Assembly: GCA_947625765.1 (NCBI GenBank)
Contig: CANQPP010000019.1
Span: 1 to 36,170, forward strand
Length of the DNA: 36,170 nucleotides
Direction of reading: 5' to 3'
Source: an uncultured Clostridia bacterium
Lineage (GTDB): Bacteria; Bacillota; Clostridia; Christensenellales; UBA1750
The notes under the pieces are model-generated. The model had not been told where the DNA came from. It did not search any database and saw only the letters and a list, made by a program, of their open reading frames with translations. The translations under genes and the position numbers were made by a program. Below, in pieces: positions 29,290-36,170 of this stretch (position 1 is the first letter of the stretch; each line of letters begins with the position of its first letter).

Positions 29290-32200
29290 TCCACCGCATT
29301 TACGCCGAAAAGAAGCCACAACACGCCGTGGAGGCGTCCGCCTTGCTGGCGGAACTCAAAAGCGTGCAGGGCATTGCGGGCCTTACGCGCGTGCGCATAC
29401 TCAACCGCTACGACGTGGAAGGCCTGAGCGACGAGGAGTTCGCGGGCGCGGCGCGCACGGTGTTCTCCGAGCCCCAGCTGGACGACGTCTATTATGCGCT
29501 GCCCAAGGAAGCGGAAAAGGCGCGCGTGCTGGCCGTTGAGTACCTGCCCGGACAGTTCGACCAGAGGGCCGATTCCGCCGCCCAGTGCATCCAGTTCCAG
29601 ACCTGCAAGGAGCGCCCGTTGGTGCGCTCGGCCAAGGTGTACCTGTTCGAGGGCGCGATCGACGACGGCGAGATGGAGAAGATCCGCCGCGCGCTCATCA
29701 ACCCCGTGGAGGCGAGGGAGGCCTCCCTGGAGCTGCCGGGGACGCTGCGCATGGAGACCCAGCCCCCGGAGATGGTCAAGACGCTGGACGGCTTTACCCG
29801 CCTGGACGAGCAGGGCCTTTCCGCGATGGTCAGGGACTTAGGGCTTGCCATGGACGAGAGCGACATCGCCTTCTGCCAGGCGTATTTCCGCGACGAGGAG
29901 CACAGAGACCCCACGCTCACGGAGCTGCGCATGATCGACACCTACTGGTCCGATCACTGCCGCCATACCACGTTCCTGACCCACATCAACAACGCGGAGC
30001 TTGAACACGAGGGCGTGAAGGAAGCCTTTGCGGAATACAAGGCGCTGCGTAAGGAGCTGGGCCGGGAGAATAAGCCGATCACCCTCATGGACATCGCCAC
30101 CATCGGCGCGAAAGCGCTCAAGAAGCGCGGCCTGCTGGACGCGCTGGACGAATCCGAGGAGATCAACGCCTGCTCGGTCAAGGTGGAGATCGAGGTGGAC
30201 GGCAAGCCCGAAAAGTGGCTGCTGCAGTTCAAGAACGAGACGCACAACCACCCCACGGAGATCGAGCCCTTCGGCGGCGCGGCGACCTGCCTGGGCGGGG
30301 CCATCCGCGACCCGCTGTCCGGCCGGGCCTACGTGTACCAGGCCATGCGCGTCACCGGCGCGGCCGACCCCACCGTATCGGTGGAGGAAACGCTGACGGG
30401 CAAGCTGCCCCAGCGCAAGATCACCCAGACGGCGGCCGCGGGATACAGCGCCTACGGCAACCAGATCGGCCTGGCGACGGGGCACGTGGCGGAGGTGTAC
30501 CACCCCGGCTATGTGGCCAAGCGCCTGGAGATCGGCGCGGTGGTGGGCGCCTGCCCCGAGGACCACGTGCGCAGGGAGGAACCCAAGCCCGGCGACGTGG
30601 TGATCCTGCTGGGCGGCCGCACGGGCCGCGACGGCTGCGGCGGCGCGACTGGCTCCTCCAAGTCCCACACGCTGGAATCTTTGGAGAGCTGCGGCACGGA
30701 GGTGCAGAAGGGCAATCCCCCGGAGGAGCGCAAGCTGCAGCGCCTGATGCGCGACGGCGAGGCCACCCGCATGATCCTGCGCTGCAACGACTTCGGCGCG
30801 GGTGGCGTGTCCGTGGCCATCGGCGAGCTGGCCGACGGCCTCAAGATAGATCTGGACACCGTTCCTCGCAAATACGAGGGCTTGGACGGCACGGAGCTAG
30901 CCATTTCCGAGTCACAGGAGCGCATGGCCGTGGTGGTGGAGCCCCACAATGTGAAGGCTTTCATCGAGAAGGCCCGCGCGGAGAACCTGGAGGCCACGCA
31001 GGTGGCCCGCGTGACGGAGGAGAAGCGGCTGGTCATGACCTGGCGCGGCGTGCCCATCGTCAACATCGCGCGCAGCTTCCTGAACTCCAACGGCGCGCCG
31101 AAGGCGACGGACGTGCGCGTGGACGCTCCGGCCGTGAAGAAGGATGCACAGGAAAAGACTCCCTGGACGGAGAGGACGGAGGCGCTGTTCCGCGACCTGA
31201 ACGTCTGCTCCCAGAAGGGATTGGTGGAGCGCTTCGACTCCACCATCGGCGCGGGCACGGTGCTGATGCCCTTTGGCGGCAGGCGCCAGCTGACGCCAGC
31301 GCAGGCGATGGCCGCGAAGCTGCCCGTGCTGAACGGGCAGACGATGGACTGCTCCATCATGGCCTACGGCTTCGACCCGGCGCTCTCCAGCGCAGACCCC
31401 TTCGACGGGGCACAGCGCGCGGTGATCGCCTCGGTCGCCAAGGTGATCGCGGCGGGCGGCGACCTGGGCCGCTGCTGGCTCACCTTCCAGGAGTATTTCG
31501 AGCGCACCAAGGAGGACCCGGCCCGCTGGGGCCAGCCGTTCTCGGCGCTGTTGGGCGCTTTGCGCGCGCAGCTCGGCCTGGGGCTGGCGGCGATCGGCGG
31601 GAAGGATTCCATGTCCGGCAGCTTCGAGGACATCGACGTGCCGCCCACGCTGGTCTCCTTCGCGGTGAGCATGGGCAAGGCCGGAAGCCTTGTTTCCGAC
31701 GAGTTCAAGCAGGCGGGCGACGCGCTGTGGCTGCTCAAGACGGAAAAGGACGGCATCGACTACACCGACGTTACGAACACGCTCAAGAAGCTGCAGGCGC
31801 TCATCGAGAAGGGCGTCGTGCGGTCTGCCTATGTGCTCGGGCACGGCGGCCTCGTGGAGGCGCTGGGCAAGATGGGCTTCGGCAACCGCCTGGGCGCTAA
31901 GGTGGAGGATGCGCTCCCGGAAGAGCTGCTCTTTAAACCGCAGGTCTGCGCCGTCGTGCTGGAGACCGAGGCGGGCGCCAAGGTGGAAGGCGCTAGGTAT
32001 TTAGGAGAGGTGCAGGAGGAATACGAGCTTTCGATCGGGGGCAACGGCGTCTGCATGCAGGCGCTGCAGGACGCCTTCGAGGCACCCTTGCAGGATGTGT
32101 TCCCGTATCTAAAGCCCAGCTTTGAGGAGAGGCCCAAGACGTTCGCCTATGCCGCGCCGCAGCTGCGCTCCAAACGCGATTATGCCTCCCCGCGTGTGCT

Positions 32201-32984
32201 GATCCCCGTGTTCCCCGGGACCAACTGCGAATACGACACGGCCCGGGCCTTCGAGCGGGCGGGCATCTCCGCGGACATACTGGTTGTGCGGAATTTGAGC
32301 CCGAAGGACATCGAGGAAGCCGTGCAGGCCTTCGTGCAGAAGGCCAAGCAGGCGCAGATCATCGCGCTGCCGGGCGGCTTCTCCGGCGGTGACGAGCCCG
32401 AGGGTTCGGCCAAGTTCATCCTGTCCTTCCTGCGCAACCCCTACTGCCGCGACGCGGTGCACGAGCTGCTCAAAGCGCGCGACGGGCTGATGCTGGGCAT
32501 CTGCAACGGCTTCCAGGCGCTGGTCAAGCTGGGCCTCGTGCCCTTCGGCGAGATCGTGGATACGGACGAGAACTGCCCGACACTGACGTTCAACGCTATC
32601 GGCAGGCACCAGTCCAACCTGGTGACCACGCGCATCTCCTCCAATAAGTCCCCTTGGCTGATGGGCTTTGAGGTGGGGCAGAAGCACACGGTGGCCATTT
32701 CCCACGGCGAGGGCCGCTTCGTGGCCTCCCCGGAGCTGATCGAGAAGCTGGAGAAAAACGGCCAGATCGCCACGCAGTACGTGGACCTGGACGGCCAGCC
32801 CAGCATGGACATCCGCTTCAACCCCAACGGCAGCACGCAGGCCATCGAGGGCATCTGCTCGCCGGACGGACGGGTGCTGGGCAAGATGGCCCACTCCGAG
32901 AGGATGGGCGAGGGCTTGTACCAGAATGTGCCCGGCGACAAGTTCCAGGACCTGTTCGCCAACGCAGCCAGGTATTTCCGCTAA
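29286..32984 (+). CDS. purL: Phosphoribosylformylglycinamidine synthase, single-chain (PurL with fused glutaminase)
   Basis: Converts FGAR to FGAM using ATP and glutamine. It is a 1232-residue protein carrying both synthetase and glutaminase, so no purS or purQ is needed; Bacillus subtilis has three separate subunits. The start is GTG at 29286, overlapping the purD stop. The synthetase part shows SDHCRHTTF, FKNETHNHPTEIEPFGGAAT and a second PurM-like half (GGKDSMSGSFEDIDVPPT). The glutaminase domain (from about 960) has VFPGTNCEYDTA, the nucleophile Cys1073 in GICNGFQAL and His1140 in HGEGRF. The nucleophile motif is GFQ where GCQ is commoner. It is the last gene of the operon, followed by a terminator. 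Confidence 0.96.
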   Translation: MIHRIYAEKKPQHAVEASALLAELKSVQGIAGLTRVRILNRYDVEGLSDEEFAGAARTVFSEPQLDDVYYALPKEAEKARVLAVEYLPGQFDQRADSAAQCIQFQTCKERPLVRSAKVYLFEGAIDDGEMEKIRRALINPVEAREASLELPGTLRMETQPPEMVKTLDGFTRLDEQGLSAMVRDLGLAMDESDIAFCQAYFRDEEHRDPTLTELRMIDTYWSDHCRHTTFLTHINNAELEHEGVKEAFAEYKALRKELGRENKPITLMDIATIGAKALKKRGLLDALDESEEINACSVKVEIEVDGKPEKWLLQFKNETHNHPTEIEPFGGAATCLGGAIRDPLSGRAYVYQAMRVTGAADPTVSVEETLTGKLPQRKITQTAAAGYSAYGNQIGLATGHVAEVYHPGYVAKRLEIGAVVGACPEDHVRREEPKPGDVVILLGGRTGRDGCGGATGSSKSHTLESLESCGTEVQKGNPPEERKLQRLMRDGEATRMILRCNDFGAGGVSVAIGELADGLKIDLDTVPRKYEGLDGTELAISESQERMAVVVEPHNVKAFIEKARAENLEATQVARVTEEKRLVMTWRGVPIVNIARSFLNSNGAPKATDVRVDAPAVKKDAQEKTPWTERTEALFRDLNVCSQKGLVERFDSTIGAGTVLMPFGGRRQLTPAQAMAAKLPVLNGQTMDCSIMAYGFDPALSSADPFDGAQRAVIASVAKVIAAGGDLGRCWLTFQEYFERTKEDPARWGQPFSALLGALRAQLGLGLAAIGGKDSMSGSFEDIDVPPTLVSFAVSMGKAGSLVSDEFKQAGDALWLLKTEKDGIDYTDVTNTLKKLQALIEKGVVRSAYVLGHGGLVEALGKMGFGNRLGAKVEDALPEELLFKPQVCAVVLETEAGAKVEGARYLGEVQEEYELSIGGNGVCMQALQDAFEAPLQDVFPYLKPSFEERPKTFAYAAPQLRSKRDYASPRVLIPVFPGTNCEYDTARAFERAGISADILVVRNLSPKDIEEAVQAFVQKAKQAQIIALPGGFSGGDEPEGSAKFILSFLRNPYCRDAVHELLKARDGLMLGICNGFQALVKLGLVPFGEIVDTDENCPTLTFNAIGRHQSNLVTTRISSNKSPWLMGFEVGQKHTVAISHGEGRFVASPELIEKLEKNGQIATQYVDLDGQPSMDIRFNPNGSTQAIEGICSPDGRVLGKMAHSERMGEGLYQNVPGDKFQDLFANAARYFR

Positions 32985-32996
32985 AAAAATCCAAAC

Positions 32997-33039
32997 AAAT
33001 AAGCCCCTTTCCACAGAAAATGCGGAAAGGGGCTTATTT
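32997..33039. terminator. Bidirectional terminator after purL
   Basis: AAATAAGCCCCTTTCC (32997-33012) pairs perfectly with GGAAAGGGGCTTATTT (33024-33039), a 16-bp stem with an 11-base loop. The plus strand ends in a T-rich run, and the minus strand has T-rich sequence (complement of the A-run at 32983-32989) beyond the stem, so it can serve purL and the converging icd. Confidence 0.9.
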
Positions 33040-33045
33040 TGACCA

Positions 33046-33092
33046 GGAGGCGGGTGGGCCGCTGCCTTCGGCAGCAAAGCCCACCCGCCTCC
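33046..33092. other. Long hairpin with inner stem in the purL-icd junction
   Basis: GGAGGCGGGTGGGC (33046-33059) pairs perfectly with GCCCACCCGCCTCC (33079-33092). Inside is a second stem, GCTGCC (33061-33066) with GGCAGC (33070-33075). No T-run follows, so it is not a standard terminator. Confidence 0.85.
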
Positions 33093-33094
33093 CT

Positions 33095-33126
33095 CCCGGC
33101 GAACGGCCGAAAGGCCGTTCGCCGGG
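33095..33126. other. 14-bp hairpin with GAAA tetraloop
   Basis: CCCGGCGAACGGCC (33095-33108) pairs perfectly with GGCCGTTCGCCGGG (33113-33126) around GAAA. GNRA loops of this kind are usual in stable RNA stems. It begins two bases after the preceding hairpin. Confidence 0.85.
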
Positions 33127-33132
33127 ACATCG

Positions 33133-33156
33133 GCCCCCGCTGACGCGGGGGCTTTG
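33133..33156 (+). terminator. Second hairpin terminator candidate, plus orientation
   Basis: GCCCCCGC (33133-33140) pairs with GCGGGGGC (33145-33152) around TGAC, followed on the plus strand by TTTGTTTC. It faces into the end of icd and could block read-through from the purine operon. Confidence 0.6.
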
Positions 33157-33170
33157 TTTCGCTTCGCGTA

Positions 33171-34364
33171 TTACAGCCGCTCGGCTACGGCGTTCAGGAA
33201 GCCCTGCGTGTGCACGCTTTGGGCCTGGCCCTGGAACTGGCTGGCCAGGTCGCCGGTCATGACGCCGGATTCGATGGTGTCCATCACGGCCTTATCCAGC
33301 TTATCTGCGAAGGCGGAGAGCTCCGGCAGACCGTCCAGCTGACCGCGCTTGCGCAGGGCGCCCGTCCAGGCGTAGATGGTCGCCACGGGGTTGGTGGAGG
33401 TGGTCTCGCCCTTCAGGTAGCGGTAATAATGGCGGGTCACGGTGCCGTGGGCGGCCTCGTATTCGTAGTTGCCCTCCGGGGAGACCAGGACCGAGGTCAT
33501 CATGGACAGGGAGCCAAACACGGTGGCGACCATGTCGCTCATCACGTCGCCGTCGTAGTTCTTGCAGGCCCAGATGAAGCCGCCTTTGGAGCGGATCACG
33601 CGGGCGACGGCGTCGTCGATGAGCGTGTAGAAGTATTCGATCCCGGCGTCCTCGAAGGCCTGCCTGTACTCCTTCTCGTAGAGCTCCGCGAAGATGTCCT
33701 TGAAGCTATGGTCGTAGGTCTTGGAGATGGTGTCCTTGGTGGAGAACCAGAGGTCCTGCTTGGTGTCCAGGGCGAAGTTAAAGCAGGCGCGGGCAAAGGA
33801 GGTGATGGAGGCGGCGGTGTTGTGCATCCCCTGCAGGATGCCCGCGCCCTGGAAGTCGTGGATCAAGGCGCGCTGCTCGCTGCCGTCCTCGGCGGTGAAG
33901 ACCAGCTCGGCCCTGCCGGGGCCGGGGACCTTCAGCTCCGTGGCCTTGTAGATATCGCCGTAGGCGTGACGGGCGATGGTGATGGGCGCCTGCCAGCCGC
34001 GGATATAGGGCTCGATGCCGCGGACCATGATGGGCGCGCGGAATACCGTGCCGTCCAAAATGGCGCGGATGGTGGCGTTGGGGGACTTCCACATGGAATG
34101 GAGCTTGTATTCCTCCATGCGCTGGCTGTTGGGCGTGATGGTGGCGCACTTGACGCCCACGCCGTATTTCTTGATGGCGTTCGCCGCGTCCACGGTCACC
34201 TGGTCGCCGGTCTCGTCGCGGTGGGGAAGGCCCAGGTCGTAATACTCGGTTTTCAGATCGATATACGGCAGAAGGAGCGTGTCCTTGATCATCTGCCAGA
34301 GGATGCGCGTCATTTCGTCGCCGTCCATTTCGACCAGAGGCGTTTTCATCTGTATCTTTTGCAT
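33171..34364 (-). CDS. icd: NADP-dependent isocitrate dehydrogenase
   Basis: Oxidises isocitrate to 2-oxoglutarate, yielding NADPH. It has 397 residues from the ATG at 34364, which has AGGAGGG nine bases upstream; a frame from 34439 would begin at or before the promoter and is rejected. The protein resembles the eukaryote-like homodimeric subfamily rather than the E. coli form: [20 protein letters not shown] at the start, [17 protein letters not shown] for the substrate loop and [11 protein letters not shown] with [14 protein letters not shown] near the end. It is a single-gene unit converging on the purine operon, and 2-oxoglutarate production for glutamate is its likely role in an anaerobe. 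Confidence 0.96.
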   Translation of the reverse strand: MQKIQMKTPLVEMDGDEMTRILWQMIKDTLLLPYIDLKTEYYDLGLPHRDETGDQVTVDAANAIKKYGVGVKCATITPNSQRMEEYKLHSMWKSPNATIRAILDGTVFRAPIMVRGIEPYIRGWQAPITIARHAYGDIYKATELKVPGPGRAELVFTAEDGSEQRALIHDFQGAGILQGMHNTAASITSFARACFNFALDTKQDLWFSTKDTISKTYDHSFKDIFAELYEKEYRQAFEDAGIEYFYTLIDDAVARVIRSKGGFIWACKNYDGDVMSDMVATVFGSLSMMTSVLVSPEGNYEYEAAHGTVTRHYYRYLKGETTSTNPVATIYAWTGALRKRGQLDGLPELSAFADKLDKAVMDTIESGVMTGDLASQFQGQAQSVHTQGFLNAVAERL

Positions 34365-34410
34365 GTTCTTGATCCCTCCTGCTGTCAAATACACCATGAA
34401 ATCGGCTTCT

Positions 34411-34439
34411 ATTGTATATAAAATGCGGGATTTTTGCAA
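34411..34439 (-). promoter_or_regulatory. Promoter of icd
   Basis: On the minus strand -35 TTGCAA (plus 34434-34439), a 17-base spacer and -10 TACAAT (34411-34416). The predicted start near 34404 leaves a leader of about 40 bases. The layout is nearly the same as that of the purE promoter. Confidence 0.75.
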
Positions 34440-34532
34440 GAGGGAAAGGTTAAAAATTCAAAATCGGCAAAAACCGTCTGTGAAGGGTCTCTGAACTTTT
34501 TATGAATAGAGCAACAAATACAGTCTCTGCTG

Positions 34533-34541
34533 TGTTAGAAT
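34533..34541 (+). promoter_or_regulatory. Extended -10 promoter of the RelA/SpoT-like gene
   Basis: TGtTAGAAT at 34533-34541, 25 bases before the ATG, with GGGAGGAG as the ribosome site between them. No good -35 is seen. The stretch from here back to the icd promoter is AT-rich and holds nothing else I can name. Confidence 0.5.
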
Positions 34542-34565
34542 AGGAGAAAGGGAGGAGATGGAGCG

Positions 34566-35906
34566 ATGAAGCTGCCCGTATTCGAGCTCGTGGAAGGCAC
34601 GGTGGAGCTGCTCAGGCAGAACAAGGCACAGCTGGAGATGATGGCGTCCCAGCTGGAGGAGATCTTCGCCGTGGTCTTTGAGGACGGAAGCGAGAGTCTG
34701 GTGACCATCACGAGCCGCGTCAAGAGCGAGGACAGCCTGCGGGAAAAGATCCTGCGCAAGAGCCTGTACAAGCGCCACGCCTATCCCCAGGGGATCTATC
34801 AGAACCTGTCGGACCTGATCGGGCTGCGGGTGGAGTGCCGCTTTCTGGAGGATGAAAGGCGGCTGTTCCAGCGGCTGCAGGACCAGTTCACCGCGCAGGC
34901 GGAGGACGGCTATTCCTACTGCCCCGGGAACCACGAGGTGCGCCTGGACCTGCGCGAACCGCAGCCCCAGAGCCAGAACAACGGCTTTTCCATCTACCGT
35001 ATCGATGGGCTGTACGGCGAGCTCGACGACTGCGTGCGCTTTGAATTGCAGATCAAGGCCATGGTGCACGTGTTCTGGACCGAGGTCGAGCACGAGATCA
35101 TCTACAAGAACAATTCCTATATGCTCATGGACTCCTTCATGAAGGAGCTGCTATCCCTGGCCTACGCAAACCTGTCCCTGGTTGACAACCAGATCTACAT
35201 GATCTACCGCCAGACCAAGAGCCAGTCCGAGCCGGTGCAAAACTACGTGCAGGCGGGCGCGATCAGGGCGCTTTTCGCCAAGGCCATTTCGGATACGTTT
35301 TACCACAAGATGCGGCAGAGTTTAGGATTTACCGTGAACTTCCGCCATTCCTGCGACATATTGAGCCGCTACCTTCTGGAAAAGCAGGGGCGCGAGCGGG
35401 GGATGGAGCCTGTGTCCGTGCAGGCGCTGATGGACCGCGTCAACAAGGTGATGAGCCTGGAGATCGACTTTGAGGAGCCGCTGCTGCTGGAAAAGCCCTT
35501 CCGCACCCGCGACCCCTTTGAGAACATACTGGCCGAGCATCTGCTGTCTCAGATGAACAGCGATTACGAGTGGAACATCTTCTTCCGCATGCTGTTCGTT
35601 CTGGAGCCCGGCAACAACGCGGAGGACTTCGCGGAGCTGCTGCGCGTGGTGCGCGCCCGCTTGAGCGACGCGGAGCTGTACGCGCCGATCTTCGAGGCCT
35701 GGCCGGAGCGGGAAGCGGAGGGCTTCCGGCAGTACACGCTGATCGTGGCAGCTCATCAGCTGGCCGCGGACGGCGACGTTCGCATCATTTACGAGAACGC
35801 GCTGGAACAGGTACGCGAAAACATCCGCCGCGAGATCCGCGAGCTGGCCAAGGGAGAGCCGCCCAAGGGAAGGGTGCCCCTGCGCTTGTGGGCGCCGGAG
35901 GAGTGA
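34566..35906 (+). CDS. RelA/SpoT synthetase-domain protein with long C-terminal extension
   Basis: A 446-residue protein whose first half resembles the (p)ppGpp synthetase domain: SRVKSEDSLREKI (50-62), LSDLIGLRVE (81-90) with Asp83 at the catalytic metal position, FELQIKA with Glu160, and WTEVEHEIIYK (171-181). The guanine-binding loop, normally GY-x-S-x-H, reads GFSIYR (140-145), so the usual Tyr is Phe and the His is Tyr. There is no HD hydrolase domain, TGS or ACT domain. Residues from about 200 to 446 are mainly helical and I do not recognise them; small alarmone synthetases normally stop near 210-260. I recall similar long proteins in other Clostridia, so it is a family rather than a local fusion. 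Whether it makes an alarmone is open. Confidence 0.75.
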   Translation: MKLPVFELVEGTVELLRQNKAQLEMMASQLEEIFAVVFEDGSESLVTITSRVKSEDSLREKILRKSLYKRHAYPQGIYQNLSDLIGLRVECRFLEDERRLFQRLQDQFTAQAEDGYSYCPGNHEVRLDLREPQPQSQNNGFSIYRIDGLYGELDDCVRFELQIKAMVHVFWTEVEHEIIYKNNSYMLMDSFMKELLSLAYANLSLVDNQIYMIYRQTKSQSEPVQNYVQAGAIRALFAKAISDTFYHKMRQSLGFTVNFRHSCDILSRYLLEKQGRERGMEPVSVQALMDRVNKVMSLEIDFEEPLLLEKPFRTRDPFENILAEHLLSQMNSDYEWNIFFRMLFVLEPGNNAEDFAELLRVVRARLSDAELYAPIFEAWPEREAEGFRQYTLIVAAHQLAADGDVRIIYENALEQVRENIRREIRELAKGEPPKGRVPLRLWAPEE

Positions 35907-35980
35907 GGCGGAAACCGTATGTATTTCCGACAATGAAGCCGATCGACTGACACAATCGACCGAGGAGAAAGGCAAAGATA

Positions 35981-36029
35981 ACGTCCGAAAGACGTCACTC
36001 GGAAATACCTTGTATTTCCGAGTGACGTC
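35981..36029. repeat. Perfect 18-bp inverted repeat with a competing hairpin
   Basis: GACGTCACTCGGAAATAC (35991-36008) pairs without mismatch with GTATTTCCGAGTGACGTC (36012-36029) around CTT. ACGTC at 35981-35985 can instead pair with GACGT at 35991-35995 around CGAAA, so two exclusive structures are possible. No T-run follows on either strand. The promoter of the next gene begins two bases after the repeat. Confidence 0.9.
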
Positions 36030-36030
36030 G

Positions 36031-36059
36031 CTGACTTTAGGGTCTGCATGTAGTAGAAT
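36031..36059 (+). promoter_or_regulatory. Promoter of the last, partial gene
   Basis: -35 CTGACT (36031-36036), a 17-base spacer and -10 TAGAAT (36054-36059). It starts directly beside the 18-bp inverted repeat, which could act as its operator. Confidence 0.6.
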
Positions 36060-36099
36060 AAGAAGGACGACAAATCGCTGTTTATGGAGGATTCAAATA

Positions 36100-36170
36100 A
36101 TGCCTCAGATGAATAAAGGTGGCAAATTTATATTCGGAAAATCATTGATTCGGAGTGATGGCGTGCTGCA
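36100..36170 (+). CDS. Start of an unidentified gene, cut by the window edge
   Basis: An ATG at 36100 preceded by TATGGAGG (seven bases of spacing) opens a frame that runs to the window edge: 23 complete codons beginning MPQMNKGGKFIFGKSLIRSDG. The promoter and ribosome site support a real gene. The base composition is clearly more AT-rich than in the genes to the left. The fragment is too short to name; the pattern GKSLIRSDG followed by a hydrophobic residue is weakly like the start of small AbrB/SpoVT-type regulators, but I would not rely on that. Confidence 0.6.
   Translation, partial: MPQMNKGGKFIFGKSLIRSDGVL

Larger units (their letters stand above)
35907..36099. other. Intergenic segment with repeats and AT-richer composition
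   Basis: 193 bases between the RelA-like gene and the next start. It contains GGAAA (35910-35914) with TTTCC (35924-35928) as a small inverted repeat, a direct repeat ATCGAC (35942-35947 and 35955-35960), the 18-bp inverted repeat and a promoter. The segment GTATTTCCGA occurs at 35921 and again at 36012. No intrinsic terminator for the RelA-like gene is clear. Confidence 0.7.

Noticed and set aside
30215-31900. 561-residue plus-strand frame inside purL in another frame
   Set aside because: Arg/Gly/Ala-rich off-frame translation of purL, without start signal or motif.

Overview
The window is a chromosomal stretch of a high-GC Gram-positive anaerobe-type bacterium, most likely a member of the Clostridia (Firmicutes/Bacillota). 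The evidence is the gene order yicC-remA-gmk-rpoZ-coaBC-priA-def-fmt-rsmB-rlmN-stp-prkC-rsgA-rpe, the presence of remA and a PASTA kinase, a Bacillus-type Fe-S PurF, and GGAGG-like ribosome binding sites before nearly every gene. The high GC content produces many long antisense shadow frames, which I have left out. I see no rRNA, tRNA, CRISPR array, transposase or phage gene.

Layout. (1) 1-4076, plus strand: the end of a PcrA/UvrD helicase, a serine-hydrolase (beta-lactamase fold) gene, and NAD-dependent DNA ligase ligA. (2) 4139-17904: a long, tightly packed plus-strand housekeeping run from yicC to rpe. Many stops and starts overlap, and it ends at a strong terminator. It links nucleotide and CoA synthesis (gmk, coaBC), transcription (rpoZ), replication restart (priA), N-terminal formyl-Met handling (def, fmt), rRNA modification (rsmB, rlmN), the PP2C phosphatase/PASTA kinase pair, ribosome assembly (rsgA) and pentose phosphate metabolism (rpe). 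(3) 17928-19879, minus strand: a class-3-like aldehyde dehydrogenase and a small P-loop kinase-like protein behind a good promoter. (4) 19967-32984: a purine island. purB (minus) diverges from a plus-strand operon purE-C-F-M-N-O-H-D-L. Together these encode every step from PRPP to IMP except PurK. The usual bifunctional PurH is replaced by a separate AICAR transformylase and an archaeal-type PurO IMP cyclohydrolase. The purB/purE intergenic region carries matches to the PurR PurBox and a structured leader. (5) 32985-34439: a hairpin-rich junction and the convergent NADP-isocitrate dehydrogenase gene (minus). (6) 34533-36170: a RelA/SpoT-synthetase-like protein with a long C-terminal extension, then a compositionally different end segment with a perfect 18-bp inverted repeat, a promoter and the first codons of an unidentified gene.

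Most of the window is ordinary core genome. The points most worth a second look are the PurBox-like control region, the PurO/AICARFT split, loss of the usual catalytic cysteine in the CoaC half of CoaBC, the atypical synthetase domain of the RelA-like protein, and the inverted repeat near the right edge. I found no clearly new multi-gene system.
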